Source: Streptomyces sp. NBC_01460 (GTDB taxonomy: Bacteria > Actinomycetota > Actinomycetes > Streptomycetales > Streptomycetaceae). From it: a stretch of DNA of 64,000 nucleotides. The stretch covers positions 1,550,001-1,614,000 of the forward strand of contig NZ_CP109473.1 of assembly GCF_036227405.1 (NCBI RefSeq), in the 5' to 3' direction. A program made the translations under genes and the position numbers. Shown here piece by piece: positions 50,236 to 60,701 of the stretch. Numbering within the stretch: position 1 is the first letter of the stretch; every line of letters begins with the position of its first letter. The notes under the pieces were generated by a model, which was not told the origin of the DNA, searched no databases, and was given only the letters and a program-made list of their open reading frames with translations.

Positions 50236-50820
50236 GTGAGAGAAGCCGTACACATCAGTGGGGTCCCTTCGCAGGGCCCCGGCCTGGAGGATCTGCTCGT
50301 CCAGGTCGCCCGTGGCGACCAGGACGCCTTCACCCGGGTGTACGACCATGTCAGCGGGCCGGTCCTCGGCCTGGTCCGGAGCGTGCTCCGCGACCCGGCC
50401 CAGTCCGAGGAGGTGGCCCAGGAGGTCCTGGTCGAGGTGTGGCGCACCGCCCCCCGCTACCAGCCGTCCCGCGGCAGCGCCATGAACTGGGTGCTGACGC
50501 TCGCCCACCACCGCGCGGTGGACCGCGTCCGGTCCGCCGAGGCGACCGCGGCACGGGAGCACAAGGCCGCGCTCCTCGACCGCACCCCCGACTTCGACGA
50601 GGTGTCCGAGCAGGTCGAGAGCCGGCTGGAGAGGGAACAGGTCCGCCGCTGTCTGCGGACGCTCTCCGAACTCCAGCGGGAGTCGGTGACGCTTGCCTAC
50701 TACCGCGGACTGACCTACCGGGAGGTCGGCGAGCTGCTGTCCGTACCACTGGGAACCATCAAGACCCGCCTGCGCGACGGACTCATCCGGCTGCGCGACT
50801 GCCTGGGGGTGAGCGCATGA
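50236..50820 (+). CDS. sigK: ECF sigma factor, SigK-like
   Basis: 194 residues. Sigma region 2 (DAFTRVYDHVSGPVLGLVRSVLRD, then QSEEVAQEVLVEVWRTAPRY and GSAMNWVLTLAHHRAVDRVRS) and region 4 (LSELQRESVTLAYYRGLTYREV, LLSVPLGTIKTRLRDGLIRLR). Similarity, together with the RskA-type anti-sigma immediately downstream, places it in the SigK (ECF19) group. GTG 50236 has GGAGG 9 nt upstream. Its own promoter carries CCAATCC-N16-CGAAT, implying autoregulation. Stop overlaps rskA by 4 nt. Confidence 0.92.
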   Translation: MREAVHISGVPSQGPGLEDLLVQVARGDQDAFTRVYDHVSGPVLGLVRSVLRDPAQSEEVAQEVLVEVWRTAPRYQPSRGSAMNWVLTLAHHRAVDRVRSAEATAAREHKAALLDRTPDFDEVSEQVESRLEREQVRRCLRTLSELQRESVTLAYYRGLTYREVGELLSVPLGTIKTRLRDGLIRLRDCLGVSA

Positions 50821-51572
50821 GCACGGCCGAACTTCACACGCTGACCGGGGCCTACGCCCTGCACGCCCTGCCGGAGGACGAGCGCCTCGCGTTCGAACGG
50901 CATCTGGGTGCCTGCGAGGCGTGCGGCCAGGAGGTACGGGAGCTGTCCGCCACCGCCGCCCGGCTCGGGCTCGCCGTGTCCGCCACTCCGCCGCCGGCGC
51001 TCCGGGACCGGGTGCTGCGGGACATCACGACCGTACGGCAGGTGCCGCCGCCCCACGGTCGGGGCTCCCGCTCAGGGGCCTCCCCCGGCCGGACCGGCCG
51101 GTGGTCGCGCTACGCGCTCGCCGCGTGCCTCGCCGCCGCTGCCGCCTTCGGCGGGGTGGCCGTGTGGCAGAACCAGGTCGCGCAGGACGCCCGGCAGGAG
51201 ACCGCACAGGCTCAGCGGCACAACGAGCAGGTGGCGCGCGTGCTGACCGCCCCCGACGCCACGACCAGCGCGGCGGATCTCGGGGACGGCGCCCGGGGCA
51301 CGGTGGTGGTCTCGCAGAACGTGGACCGTGCGGTGTTCCTGGCATCGGACATGGCGCCGCCGCCGGGCGGCAAGGTGTACCAGCTGTGGTTCGACGACGG
51401 GGGCACCATGCGCTCGGCCGGCCTCATGAATCCGTCGGCGACCGACGACGCGGTGCTGCTGGACGGGCCCGTGGGCAGCGCCTCCGGCATGGGCATCACC
51501 GTCGAGCCGGCGGGCGGATCCGACGAGCCGACCTCGGATCCGGTGGCCCTGGTGGCCTTCCAGGACGCCTGA
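50817..51572 (+). CDS. rskA: Anti-sigma-K factor, RskA-like
   Basis: 251 residues. Cytoplasmic zinc-binding anti-sigma domain with HLGACEACGQEV (HxxxCxxC), one membrane helix (YALAACLAAAAAFGGVAVW), and an extracellular RskA domain (RAVFLASDMAPPPGGKVYQL, WFDDGGTMRSAGLM). Known RskA proteins hold SigK until regulated proteolysis, with a redox-sensitive cysteine pair in SigK itself in mycobacteria. ATGA overlap with sigK. A 17-bp hairpin terminator follows. Confidence 0.92.
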   Translation: MSTAELHTLTGAYALHALPEDERLAFERHLGACEACGQEVRELSATAARLGLAVSATPPPALRDRVLRDITTVRQVPPPHGRGSRSGASPGRTGRWSRYALAACLAAAAAFGGVAVWQNQVAQDARQETAQAQRHNEQVARVLTAPDATTSAADLGDGARGTVVVSQNVDRAVFLASDMAPPPGGKVYQLWFDDGGTMRSAGLMNPSATDDAVLLDGPVGSASGMGITVEPAGGSDEPTSDPVALVAFQDA

Positions 51573-51595
51573 GCCCCCGCCCCCTCCGCGCGCCC

Positions 51596-51647
51596 CGACG
51601 CCCGGTCACGCTTCGTACGAGCCCGTACGGAGCGTGACCGGGCGTCG
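51596..51647 (+). terminator. Terminator of sigK-rskA
   Basis: Perfect 17-bp outer stem (CGACGCCCGGTCACGCT at 51596-51612 with 51631-51647) with a further CGTACG inner pair. Confidence 0.85.
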
Positions 51648-51765
51648 TCGTCCTGAGTGGCGGTGCCCGGGGAGCCGGTGCAGGGTGGGCAAGGACGCGT
51701 CCGAGGGGTGGGGGCCCGGGCGCGCGGCGACACCGACCACCGCAGCGCCCGAGGACAGGTGGGCC

Positions 51766-52284
51766 ATGAGCACCGTTGAAGAGACGATCGACATAGCCGT
51801 CCCGGTCAGTACCGCCTACAACCAGTGGACGCAGTTCAAGAGCTTCCCCCGGTTCATGACCGCCGTGAGGAGCGTCGAACAGATCCGCCCCAATCTCACC
51901 CGCTGGGTGATCGGCTCGGGGCCGCTGCGGTACGAGTTCGACGCGGAGATCGTGGAGCAGGTGCCCGACTCCCTCGTGGCGTGGCGGAGCCTCGGCCGGC
52001 GTTTCAGCCACCGCGGCGAGGTGTCGTTCCACCCGACCGCTCCGGGCCGCACCTCGGTCTCCGTACGGATCGGTGTCAGGCCGCACGGCGTGACGGACCT
52101 CCTCGCCTACGCCCCCGGGCTCACGCGCCGTACGGTCCGGGCCGAACTCGGCCACTTCAAGGAGTTCATCGAGGGCCTGGGACAGGAGGGCGGGGCCTGG
52201 CGCGGGACCATCCGCGACGGCCACGTCAGACCCCTGGAGGCGGAACCGGTCAGGAGCCGGGTCCCGCACTGGCCGGTCGGCTGA
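51766..52284 (+). CDS. SRPBCC-family (polyketide cyclase/dehydrase-like) protein
   Basis: 172 residues. START/Bet v1-like fold: VEETIDIAVPVSTAYNQWTQ, FKSFPRFMTAVRSVEQI, WRSLGRRFSHRGEVSFHPTA, and a C-terminal helix ELGHFKEFIEGL. Such proteins bind lipids or aromatic molecules; this subtype is common as a stress-linked protein in streptomycetes. ATG 51766 has AGGTGGG upstream. It lies 52 nt before the YdeP-type molybdoenzyme gene and may be co-transcribed with it. Confidence 0.88.
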   Translation: MSTVEETIDIAVPVSTAYNQWTQFKSFPRFMTAVRSVEQIRPNLTRWVIGSGPLRYEFDAEIVEQVPDSLVAWRSLGRRFSHRGEVSFHPTAPGRTSVSVRIGVRPHGVTDLLAYAPGLTRRTVRAELGHFKEFIEGLGQEGGAWRGTIRDGHVRPLEAEPVRSRVPHWPVG

Positions 52285-52336
52285 CCAGCCTGTCCGCGAG
52301 CCAGAGACCGAGTGAGAGACCGAGAGGGCACGTCCG

Positions 52337-54646
52337 ATGAAGAAGGCCCCGCGCGAAGAGCCGGACGAACGACTGACCGTGACTCCCCCCAAGGAGTGGG
52401 CGGCGGGCGTGCCCGCCGTGACCCACGCCCTGGAGTACTCCCTCGGGGAGACCTCGGTCCGGCGGACCGGGCTGACGCTGCTCTCCATGAACCAGGTGGG
52501 CGGGATCGACTGCCCCGGGTGCGCCTGGGCGGATCCGTCCCCCGGGCACCGGCACCTCAACGAGTACTGCGAGAACGGCGCCAAGCACATCAACGACGAG
52601 GCGACGTCGCGGCGCGTCACGGACGACTTCTTCCGCCGGCACACCGTCTCCGAGCTGGGCCGGCGCTCCGACCTGTGGCTCAACCAGCAGGGCAGGCTGA
52701 CCGAGCCGATGGTCAAGCGGCCCGACTCGGACCACTACGAGCCGATCAGCTGGCACGACGCCCTGGGGCTGCTGGCCGACGAGCTGAAGGCGCTGGACTC
52801 GCCGGACGAGGCGGTCTTCTACACGTCGGGCCGGGTCAGCAACGAGGCCGCCTTCCTCCTGCAGCTCTTCGCCCGGGCCTTCGGCACCAACAACCTGCCC
52901 GACTGCAGCAACATGTGCCACGAGTCCAGCGGGTTCGCCCTCCACGAGACCCTGGGCACCGGCAAGGGCACGGTGAGCCTGGAGGACATCCACCACGCCG
53001 ACCTGATCCTCGTGGTGGGCCAGAACCCCGGAACCAACCACCCGCGTCAGCTCTCGGCGCTGGAGGAGGCCAAGGGCAACGGCGCCCGCATCATCGCGGT
53101 GAACGCCCTGCCGGAGGCGGGCCTCCTGCGGTTCAAGAACCCCCAGGAGGCGCGCGGGGTCGTCGGGCGCGGTGTCCAGATCGCCGACCAGTTCCTCCAG
53201 ATCCGCAGCGGTGGCGACCTCGCGCTGTTCCAGGGCCTGAACCGGCTGCTGCTGGAGGCCGAGGACGCGCGGCCCGGCAGCGTCCTCGACCAGGAGTTCA
53301 TCCGCTCCGACACCAGTGGTTTCGAGGAGTTCTCCCGCCACGCCCGGACCGTCGCGTGGGACGACGTCCTCGCCGCGACGGGGCTGACCCGCGCGGAGAT
53401 CGAGAAGGTGAGGGACGAGGTCCTGCGCAGCGAGCGCGTCATCGTCTGCTGGGCGATGGGGGTGACGCAGCAGAAGCACGGGGTCCCCACGATCCGGGAG
53501 ATCGTCAACTTCCTGCTGCTGCGCGGCAACCTGGGCAGGGCCGGAGCGGGAGCGTGTCCCGTGCGTGGGCACAGCAACGTCCAGGGCGACCGGACGATGG
53601 GCGTCTGGGAGCAGATGCCCGACTCCTTCCTCGACTCCCTGCGTGACGAGTTCGGCTTCGAGCCGCCGCGCGCCCACGGGCTCGACTCGGTGAACGCGAT
53701 CCGGGCGATGCGCGAGGACCGGATCAAGGTGTTCGTCGGCGTCGCGGGCAACTTCGTGCGGGCCGCCCCGGACAGCGACGTCACCGAGGACGCCATGCGG
53801 CGGTGCGGTCTCACCGTGCACGTCTCCACCAAGCTCAACAGGTCCCACACCGTGTGCGGCCGGACCGCGCTGATCCTCCCGACCCTGGGCCGCACCGAAC
53901 GGGACATCCAGGCGACGGGCGAACAGTTCGTCACCGTGGAGAACTCGATGAGCGAGGTGCACAGCTCCCACGGGCGTCTGGAGCCGGCGTCCAAGGTCCT
54001 GCTCAGCGAGGTCGCCATCCTGTGCCGGCTCGCCGTCCGGACCCTCGACGGCAGCACGGGAATCCCCTGGGCGGAGTTCGAGGCGGACTACGGCACCATC
54101 CGGAACCGGATCGCCCGCGTCGTGCCCGGGCTGCACGACTTCAACCGCCGGGTGGCCCGCCCCGGTGGCATCAGACTGCCCAACCCCGTCAACGAGGGCG
54201 TCTACGCCACCGCCACGGGCAAGGCCATGTTCACCTGCAACGCCTGGGAGATGCTGGTCGCCCCCGAGGGGCACCTGGTGTTGCAGAGCCTGCGTTCCCA
54301 CGATCAGTGGAACACCGTCCCGTACACGGACAACGACCGCTACCGGGGCATCCACGGGAGCCGCCGGGTGGTCCTGGTGAACCCGCAGGACGTGACCCGG
54401 CTCGGACTGGCGGCGGGCCAGAACGTCGACCTGGTGAGTGTGTGGGCGGGCGGCGCGGACCGCCGCGCGGAGAACTTCACGGTGGTGCCCTACCCGACGG
54501 CCCCCGGCTGCGCCGCCGCCTACTACCCCGAGACCAACGTCCTGCTGCCGCTGGACAGCGTCGCCGAGTCCAGCAATCAGCCGACCGCCAAGGGCATGAT
54601 CGTCCGGCTGGAGCCCGCCGGGGAGGGCGCGGGCGTCATCCGGTGA
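52337..54646 (+). CDS. FdhF/YdeP-family molybdopterin oxidoreductase
   Basis: 769 residues, no signal peptide, hence cytoplasmic. N-terminal cysteines ([16 protein letters not shown]), [20 protein letters not shown], the substrate-side motif [32 protein letters not shown] for the bis-MGD cofactor, [30 protein letters not shown], and a C-terminal MopB-type barrel ([12 protein letters not shown]). YdeP is linked to acid resistance in E. coli; the substrate is unknown. There is no formate-dehydrogenase subunit nearby. The last 11 bp overlap the convergent DUF1345 gene. Confidence 0.93.
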   Translation: MKKAPREEPDERLTVTPPKEWAAGVPAVTHALEYSLGETSVRRTGLTLLSMNQVGGIDCPGCAWADPSPGHRHLNEYCENGAKHINDEATSRRVTDDFFRRHTVSELGRRSDLWLNQQGRLTEPMVKRPDSDHYEPISWHDALGLLADELKALDSPDEAVFYTSGRVSNEAAFLLQLFARAFGTNNLPDCSNMCHESSGFALHETLGTGKGTVSLEDIHHADLILVVGQNPGTNHPRQLSALEEAKGNGARIIAVNALPEAGLLRFKNPQEARGVVGRGVQIADQFLQIRSGGDLALFQGLNRLLLEAEDARPGSVLDQEFIRSDTSGFEEFSRHARTVAWDDVLAATGLTRAEIEKVRDEVLRSERVIVCWAMGVTQQKHGVPTIREIVNFLLLRGNLGRAGAGACPVRGHSNVQGDRTMGVWEQMPDSFLDSLRDEFGFEPPRAHGLDSVNAIRAMREDRIKVFVGVAGNFVRAAPDSDVTEDAMRRCGLTVHVSTKLNRSHTVCGRTALILPTLGRTERDIQATGEQFVTVENSMSEVHSSHGRLEPASKVLLSEVAILCRLAVRTLDGSTGIPWAEFEADYGTIRNRIARVVPGLHDFNRRVARPGGIRLPNPVNEGVYATATGKAMFTCNAWEMLVAPEGHLVLQSLRSHDQWNTVPYTDNDRYRGIHGSRRVVLVNPQDVTRLGLAAGQNVDLVSVWAGGADRRAENFTVVPYPTAPGCAAAYYPETNVLLPLDSVAESSNQPTAKGMIVRLEPAGEGAGVIR

Positions 54647-55280
54647 CGAGGCTCGCGACGAGGTTGATGGCCGTGGCGAGGATGCTGGTCCCGAACACGT
54701 AGGACAGCAGGGTGTGACGCAGCACGATCGCCCGGATCGCCGAACTGGAGACGTCGGTGTCGGAGACCTGGTAGGTCATGCCCAGGTTGTAGCTGAAGTA
54801 GAAGAAGTCGAGGTACGCCGGAGGCCGGCGGGAGTTGAAGTCGATGCCGCCCTCTCCCTCGCCGCCCTCGTCGTAGTAGACGTAGGCGTAGCGGGTGGCG
54901 TACATCAGGTGCAGTGCGGCCCAGGCCATGAAGACGCCGAAGAGGGCGGTCGCGGCCCCGGCGTGGCCCGTGTCGGCCTCCCCGAGGAGGAGCAGCAGCA
55001 CGATGGCGAACAGGCCGCACAGGGCGACCGCCACCACCACGAGTTCCTCGACGAGGGGCCGGAAGTCCTCGCGGCGGGCGTTGCGGTGGGTGGCGGCGGC
55101 GTCCATCGGCCACAGCACCGACCACCCCGCGACGACGAAGGCGAACTGGGTCGCGGCGATCCCGGCGAGCACCCCCAGTGCCGCCTGGGTCGGCCACCCG
55201 ACGGCCGCGCCCACCACGACTCCCAGACCCACCGCGCGGACGAGCCGGGGGACGGCGTCCAGCGGCGACCAGATGCTCAT
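54636..55280 (-). CDS. DUF1345 membrane protein
   Basis: 214 residues and about five helices. The C-terminal half, [20 protein letters not shown], followed by [20 protein letters not shown], is the hallmark of DUF1345 (PF07077). No function is known. ATG 55280 is chosen because TACCCT stands 7 nt upstream (leaderless); a longer frame to 55382 would overlap the FUSC start. Confidence 0.9.
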   Translation of the reverse strand: MSIWSPLDAVPRLVRAVGLGVVVGAAVGWPTQAALGVLAGIAATQFAFVVAGWSVLWPMDAAATHRNARREDFRPLVEELVVVAVALCGLFAIVLLLLLGEADTGHAGAATALFGVFMAWAALHLMYATRYAYVYYDEGGEGEGGIDFNSRRPPAYLDFFYFSYNLGMTYQVSDTDVSSSAIRAIVLRHTLLSYVFGTSILATAINLVASLVTG

Positions 55281-55287
55281 GCGTCGG

Positions 55288-55293
55288 AGGGTA
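55288..55293 (-). promoter_or_regulatory. -10 box of leaderless DUF1345 gene
   Basis: TACCCT on the minus strand, 7 nt before the ATG at 55280; no ribosome site between. Confidence 0.5.
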
Positions 55294-55380
55294 TCCCCGG
55301 GGCCGCCCACCGGCCCGGCACCGAGCGCCTCCCGGGCGAGGCGCGTCGCTCCGGGCGCATGCGGGAGGTAGACATCAGAC

Positions 55381-57177
55381 ATGCCGACGCCGCGCAGATC
55401 CGCCAGCCCCGTGCCTCGGCACGGTGGGTGGCGTTCACTCGCCGGGGCGGGCCGCCGCGTGCTCTCCCCGCGCGGTGCGCTGTCCCTGCGTGACGCGGAG
55501 GGATCGCTGCTCTTCGCCGCGCGGGCCGCCCTGGCCGTGGGGCTGATCGCCGTCCCGCTCGTGTGCGTGGGGCGGCCCGGTCTCGCGGTCTACGCGATGC
55601 TGGGCTCCTTCACGACCACCTTCGGCCGTGACCTGCCCTACGCGCGCCGCTCACGCGTCCTGGCCGTCACCGCCGTGGCCATGACGGCCTGCGTGGGCTG
55701 CGGTGCGGCGCTCGCCGCGTGGGCGGGCCCCGAGGACACGGGGGCCGTCGCCGTGGGGATCGCCGCGACCGCGCTGGTCGCGGGCGCTGCGAAGTTCGCG
55801 TGCGACGCCACGCGGCTGAGCGGGCTCGGCGCGATCATGCTGCTGTTCTCCTTCGCGGTGGCGGCCAACGGTCCGGCGACCGGTGCCGACGTGCTGCCCT
55901 TCACGGCGCTCGCGGCGGCGGGGGCGGCGTCGGCCTGGCTGCTGGCGGCCGTGGACTGGCTCGTCCACCCGGACCGGCCGCAGCGCCTGGCGGTGGCCAC
56001 CGCCCTGCGCAGGGTCGCCGATCTGCTGGAGGCCGCCGAAGCAGGGAGCGTGCCTCATCGCACCCGCCATCGTGCGACCGTGGCGGTGCTCCACGCGTAC
56101 CAGTGCCTCGGGTACCCGCCGCCGGCCGCCGCGGCGCGGAGCGGACCGGCGCGCGACGCGGTCTTCATGCGCCTCACCGACCTGTCCTGGGCCCTCCTGG
56201 TCGACTCCGCGCAGGCCACGCTCGGCGCGCCGGCGCGGACCGCCCGCCATCTGCGTCGCCAGGCGCGGCTGCTCGGTGTCCGGCGCCGGAGGGTCCTCGT
56301 CCTGCCGGAGCTGCGCTCCCGCCTCGACGCGGCGGCGCCGTTCCAGGAGATCGAGGAGGGCGGGGGCCCCGGTCCGGCGCGGGCTCCCGCGGCGTCGGCC
56401 GGCACCGCCGCGCTGCGCGCCACCGAACTGCTGATCGGGCCGAGGGGCGGCTCCCGCCACTACGGCCCCCTGATCGTCTCGGCCCTGCGGATGACTCTGG
56501 GCACCGGGGTGGCGGGGGGCCTGGCCGCGCTGCTGGACCTGGAGCACGGCTACTGGGCGGCGATCTCGGCCGCGGCGGTCCTGCATTCCGTCAACCTCCG
56601 CACCACGGCCCAGCGCGCGGCCCAGCGGGCCCTGGGCACCGCCGTCGGCCTGCTGCTCGCGCTCGGCATCCTGGGGGCGCGCCCGGAACCCCTGGTGCTG
56701 GTCCTGACCATCGTGGGTCTGGAGTTCCTGCTGGAGTGCGTCGTGGCCCGCAACTACGCCCTCGGGGTCGTCTTCCTCACGCCGCTGGCCCTGCTGCTGA
56801 GCGATCTGTCGGCCCCGGCGCCGGCCGGGGAACTGATCCTGGACCGGGTGCTCGGCAGTGCCCTGGGCATCGTCGTCGGGCTGGTGTGCGCGCTGCTGGT
56901 GGTCCATGACCGTGCGGCGGTACGGGTGGACCGCGCGCTGGCGGCGTGTACGGAGGCCGCCGATCTCGCCGAACGGTCCCTGGCGGCGGTCGGCGGGCCC
57001 CGGCCCTCGCCCGTGCAGATGCGACTCGCCGAGGCGGCCGTGGAGCTGCGGGAGGCCGACGACGCGGCGGCCGGTGAGCTGCTGCCGGCCGGGATCGATC
57101 CCTCCCGGCTCGCGGCCGCCGAGCAGCGCGCCTACGAGCTGCTCGGCCGGCTGGACCGGCGCGGGCCGGGGCGCTGA
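55381..57177 (+). CDS. FUSC-family (aromatic acid exporter-like) membrane protein
   Basis: 598 residues. Two blocks of about five or six helices ([28 protein letters not shown]...; [35 protein letters not shown]) separated and followed by cytoplasmic segments, the AaeB/YccS/FUSC plan. The second block contains the fusaric-acid-resistance-like [23 protein letters not shown]. Substrate unknown. ATG 55381 has GGGAGG 12 nt upstream; diverges from DUF1345 over 100 bp. Confidence 0.9.
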   Translation: MPTPRRSASPVPRHGGWRSLAGAGRRVLSPRGALSLRDAEGSLLFAARAALAVGLIAVPLVCVGRPGLAVYAMLGSFTTTFGRDLPYARRSRVLAVTAVAMTACVGCGAALAAWAGPEDTGAVAVGIAATALVAGAAKFACDATRLSGLGAIMLLFSFAVAANGPATGADVLPFTALAAAGAASAWLLAAVDWLVHPDRPQRLAVATALRRVADLLEAAEAGSVPHRTRHRATVAVLHAYQCLGYPPPAAAARSGPARDAVFMRLTDLSWALLVDSAQATLGAPARTARHLRRQARLLGVRRRRVLVLPELRSRLDAAAPFQEIEEGGGPGPARAPAASAGTAALRATELLIGPRGGSRHYGPLIVSALRMTLGTGVAGGLAALLDLEHGYWAAISAAAVLHSVNLRTTAQRAAQRALGTAVGLLLALGILGARPEPLVLVLTIVGLEFLLECVVARNYALGVVFLTPLALLLSDLSAPAPAGELILDRVLGSALGIVVGLVCALLVVHDRAAVRVDRALAACTEAADLAERSLAAVGGPRPSPVQMRLAEAAVELREADDAAAGELLPAGIDPSRLAAAEQRAYELLGRLDRRGPGR

Positions 57178-57199
57178 CGGGCACCCCGGACCCGCTGAC

Positions 57200-58024
57200 T
57201 CACCGGACCACCGGTCGGCGCCCGGGTGCGCGGGGCGGTCGCGGGAAGAAGCCGCTGGTACGGGCCCGGTACTCCTCGTACCCCGGCCGTCCGGCCATGT
57301 GCCGCTCCAGCAGCGCCTTCCCGCTGCCCAGGGTCAGCAGGAGGCTCATCACCACGGGCGACACGAGCGTCGCCGCGGCGACCGCCGGTTCCCCGCAGAC
57401 GATGAGGAACAGCCCCCACCAGACGCAGAAGTCCCCGAAGTAGTTGGGGTGCCGGGTCCAGGACCACAGGCCCCGGTCCATGATCCGCCCCTTGTTGGCG
57501 GAATCGCCCTTGAACCGGGCGAGCTGCGCGTCCCCGACCGCCTCGAAGCCGAGGCCCACCGCCCACAGCGCGGTTCCGGCCCAGGCCCACCAGGCCGGTG
57601 GCCCCGTCAGGTAGCAGGCGGCCTGCACCGGGAGGGAGATCAGCCAGACGAGGGCGCCCTGGAGGAGGTAGACCTTGCGCAGGGCGTAGAGACCGGGGTT
57701 GCCGGGTGCCTTGGCGAGCATGGCCTCGTAGCGCGGGTCCTCGCCGTGGCCCCGGCCCCGCCGGCCGATGTGCACGGCCAGCCGCAGGCCCCAGACGACG
57801 GTGAGCACGGTCACCAGGAGCCGGCCGCCGCCGTCCCCGTCGCCCGCCGACATCGCGTACGAGGCGAGGGCGACGGCCGCGAAGCCGAGGCCCCACGCCA
57901 CGTCGACGATCCGGTGCAGGCCCTTGCGCAGGGCGATCAGGAACGTCACGAGCATGACGCCGAGGGCCGCTCCCGCCGCCGCCGCCAGGTTCTGGGCGAA
58001 CTCCGCCCAGCCGAAGGCACTCAC
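57200..58024 (-). CDS. DUF1295 membrane protein (steroid-reductase-like), last gene of lipid operon
   Basis: 274 residues with about seven helices. C-terminal region RGLWSWTRHPNYFGDFCVWWGLF, then RHMAGRPGYEEYRARTSGFFP, is the DUF1295/ICMT-like signature of membrane reductases or methyltransferases. It corresponds to Rv0446c beside sigK in M. tuberculosis. GTG 58024 overlaps the preceding stop by 4 nt. Confidence 0.92.
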   Translation of the reverse strand: MSAFGWAEFAQNLAAAAGAALGVMLVTFLIALRKGLHRIVDVAWGLGFAAVALASYAMSAGDGDGGGRLLVTVLTVVWGLRLAVHIGRRGRGHGEDPRYEAMLAKAPGNPGLYALRKVYLLQGALVWLISLPVQAACYLTGPPAWWAWAGTALWAVGLGFEAVGDAQLARFKGDSANKGRIMDRGLWSWTRHPNYFGDFCVWWGLFLIVCGEPAVAAATLVSPVVMSLLLTLGSGKALLERHMAGRPGYEEYRARTSGFFPRPPRAPGRRPVVR

Positions 58025-59388
58025 GGGACGTCCGTCCGGTCCGGTGCCACGGCCTGGTGGGGGACGTGGCCCCCCTCCGCGTACCAGCCGCGCCGGGTGG
58101 CGGGGAGCCCCGCCGAGCCGTGCGCGTCGGGCCGCACGGAGAGGATCTGGTCGACGCCCATGCGCCGTTCCTCGAAGGCGAGGGCGCCGCCGACCAGGTA
58201 GAGGCGCCACACCCGGGCCGTCTCCTCCCCCACCAGGGCGACGAACTCCGGCCAGCGCTCCTCCAGCGTGCGGTGCCAGGCCTCGACGGTCCGGACGTAG
58301 TGCTCACGCATCGACTCGACGTCACGCACCTCGAACCCGGCGCCCTCCAGCAGCCCCACGGTCTCGCCGAGCGGGCGCATGTGCATGTCGGGGGCGATGT
58401 ACGACTCGATGAACGCCCCGCCGCCCGGGGCGGTCGATCCCCGGGACATCTGCTGGACCAGCGCGCGGCCCTGCGGCCGGAGCACCGAGTGGAGCAGCGC
58501 GGTGAAGGCCGGGTACTCGGCGTCGCCGACGTGCTCCCCCATCTCGACGGTGGACACGGCGTCGTACCCGCCCAGGAATCCGGGCAGGTCCGCGACGTCA
58601 CGGTAGTCGCAGCGGTGCACCTCGACGAGGTCCTCCAGCCCGCGCGCCTCCACCTGGCCGCGTACGTACGCGGCCTGCTCGGCGGCGAGCGTGACGGCGG
58701 TGACCCGCACCCCGTGCCGGGCCGCCGCGTGGAGGGTCAGGGAGCCCCAGCCGCAGCCGATGTCGAGCAGCCGGGCGCCGGCCGTCAGACCGAGCTTGCG
58801 GCAGATCAGCTCCAGCTTGTCGCGCTGCGCGTCGGCGGGTCCGTATCCGGGGGCGTCGCTGCTCCAGTAGCCGCAGGAGTAGGCCATGGTCTCGTCGAGC
58901 AGCAGCGCGTAGAAGTCGTTCGACAGGTCGTAGTGGTGGCTGATGGCGGCCCGGTCGCGGGCTTTGCTGTGCAGCGCGCCGCTCAGCCCGGCCCGGGACC
59001 CGGGGACCGGCGGACGGGGCCCGACGGCGCCGAGGCGCAGGGCCGTGCCCAGGGCGCGGAGGCGGTCGGAGAAGGCGGGCCCGGGAGCGCGCAGGCCGTG
59101 CTCGCGCGCGGCACGGCGCATCGCCCGGAGACCGTCCGCGAGGTCGTCGGCGAGGTCGATGTCACCCGTGATGTAGGCCTCGGCGAGGCCGAGTTCGCCG
59201 GGCTGCCACAGGAGCCGGCGCAGCGCCCGCCGGGAACGGACGTGCACCGTGGGCGCGTCCTCCGGTCCGGTCTCGCTGCCGTCCCACATCCTGATCCTGA
59301 CGGGCGGCGGGCCGCCGAGGAACTGCTGGATGACCGGCGCGATCCGCTGCGCCGCTCCGGTGGCCGGGGTGTCGGTCGTGGTGGTCAC
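58021..59388 (-). CDS. Cyclopropane-fatty-acid synthase family methyltransferase (copy 2)
   Basis: 455 residues. N-terminal lipid-binding part, then SISHHYDLSNDFYALLLDETMAYSC (the family's HHYDxSNxFY), SAM site ARLLDIGCGWGSLTLHAA, DYRDV and STVEMGEHVG, and HxxP-like elements. It would methylate or cyclopropanate unsaturated acyl chains on phospholipids using SAM. Relative of UfaA1 (Rv0447c). GTG 59388, GAGGA upstream; 4-nt overlap with its paralogue before and the DUF1295 gene after. Confidence 0.94.
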   Translation of the reverse strand: MTTTTDTPATGAAQRIAPVIQQFLGGPPPVRIRMWDGSETGPEDAPTVHVRSRRALRRLLWQPGELGLAEAYITGDIDLADDLADGLRAMRRAAREHGLRAPGPAFSDRLRALGTALRLGAVGPRPPVPGSRAGLSGALHSKARDRAAISHHYDLSNDFYALLLDETMAYSCGYWSSDAPGYGPADAQRDKLELICRKLGLTAGARLLDIGCGWGSLTLHAAARHGVRVTAVTLAAEQAAYVRGQVEARGLEDLVEVHRCDYRDVADLPGFLGGYDAVSTVEMGEHVGDAEYPAFTALLHSVLRPQGRALVQQMSRGSTAPGGGAFIESYIAPDMHMRPLGETVGLLEGAGFEVRDVESMREHYVRTVEAWHRTLEERWPEFVALVGEETARVWRLYLVGGALAFEERRMGVDQILSVRPDAHGSAGLPATRRGWYAEGGHVPHQAVAPDRTDVP

Positions 59389-60701
59389 GCGGTGTCCTCA
59401 TGGGTCAGGAGAAGCTGCTGCACATCGAGGTAGCCGGACCGGAATCCGGCCTCGGAGTAGGCGAGGTAGAAGGTCCACATCCGGCGGAACGTGGCGTCGA
59501 AGCCCAGTGCGTCCACCTGGGCGGCCCGCTCCTCGAAGCGTTCCCGCCAGAGCCTCAGGGTCTCGGCGTAGTGCGTGCCGAAGCCGTCGCGCTGTCTCGT
59601 CCGCAGGTTGGTGTGAGCGGTGGTGACGCGCTCGACGGCCTCGGTGGACGGGAGCAGCCCGCCGGGGAAGATGTACTTGTGGATCCAGGTGTAGGTGCTG
59701 CGGCTGGCGAGCATCCGGTCGTCCGGCATCGTGATGGCCTGGAGCGCGATCCGTCCGCCGGGGGCGAGGCGGCGCTCCAGCGTCCGGAAGTACTCGGGCC
59801 AGAACTCCGCGCCGACGGCCTCGATCATCTCGACGCTGACGATCGCGTCGTACTCCCCGGTGACGTCCCGGTAGTCGCAGAGCCGCACGTCGACCCGGTC
59901 CTCGTGACCGGCCTCGCGGATCCGGGCCATCGCCAGCTCCCGCTGTTCCCGGGAGAGCGTGACGGTGGTGACACGGGCGCCGCGCGCGGCGGCGCGTACG
60001 GCGAGTTCGCCCCATCCGGTGCCGATCTCCAGCAGTTCGGTGCCGTGGCGCACTCCGGCCAGGTCCAGCAGCCTGTCGATCTTGCGGTGCTGGGCGGCGG
60101 GCAGCAGGTCGTGCTCGGCCGGGAATCCGCGGAAGACGGCGGAGGAGTACGTCAGGGTGTCGTCGAGGAAGAGCGCGAAGAGGTCGTTCGACAGGTCGTA
60201 GTGGTGGCTGATGTTGTCGCGGGAGCCCTCGGGGGTGTTGGCCTGGGAGGCGGGCCGGCGCAGCGCCCACAGCTTCCGCAGCTTCTGGAGGGGTGCGGGC
60301 ACCAGGACGGCCGCGTTCCCCGCGAGGACGGTCAGGACACCGACGAGGTCGGGTGAGTCCCACTCACCCGCCATGTACGACTCGCCGAAGCCGATGAGCC
60401 CGCCCGCGCCGATCCGCCTGAAGAAGGCGTCGGGCCGGCGGATCTCCATGAGCGGTCCGCCCAGCCCGATGCTGTCGCGGCCGGCGAGCCGGACGCGCAG
60501 CGGGAGCCGGGAGAGGGCCCGCCGCACGAGCCGTTCGGCCACGGCGGTCCTGATCCCGGAGGCCTCCGGCTGGGCGGCGACATCCGGCCAGCGGTCCGCG
60601 TCCACGCCCGTGAAGGGGGTCGTGGCGGACCGGGCCTGGGCCGGGATGAGGCCGCTCCGGGCGGGGGCCACGGGCGGGTTGGGAGTGGTGGGCACCTTCA
60701 C
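59385..60701 (-). CDS. Cyclopropane-fatty-acid synthase family methyltransferase (copy 1)
   Basis: 438 residues. Same fold as the next gene: ISHHYDLSNDLFALFLDDTL TYSS, SAM motif TELLEIGTGWGELAVRAA (Thr in place of the usual Cys in GCGWG), CDYRDVTGEYDAIVSVEMIEAVG, and the C-terminal MWTFYLAYSEAGFRSGYLDVQQ with family-typical YCxxGF-like ending. Two adjacent but clearly different copies suggest successive or alternative lipid substrates. GTG 60701 overlaps the DUF1365 stop by 4 nt. Confidence 0.94.
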   Translation of the reverse strand: MKVPTTPNPPVAPARSGLIPAQARSATTPFTGVDADRWPDVAAQPEASGIRTAVAERLVRRALSRLPLRVRLAGRDSIGLGGPLMEIRRPDAFFRRIGAGGLIGFGESYMAGEWDSPDLVGVLTVLAGNAAVLVPAPLQKLRKLWALRRPASQANTPEGSRDNISHHYDLSNDLFALFLDDTLTYSSAVFRGFPAEHDLLPAAQHRKIDRLLDLAGVRHGTELLEIGTGWGELAVRAAARGARVTTVTLSREQRELAMARIREAGHEDRVDVRLCDYRDVTGEYDAIVSVEMIEAVGAEFWPEYFRTLERRLAPGGRIALQAITMPDDRMLASRSTYTWIHKYIFPGGLLPSTEAVERVTTAHTNLRTRQRDGFGTHYAETLRLWRERFEERAAQVDALGFDATFRRMWTFYLAYSEAGFRSGYLDVQQLLLTHEDTA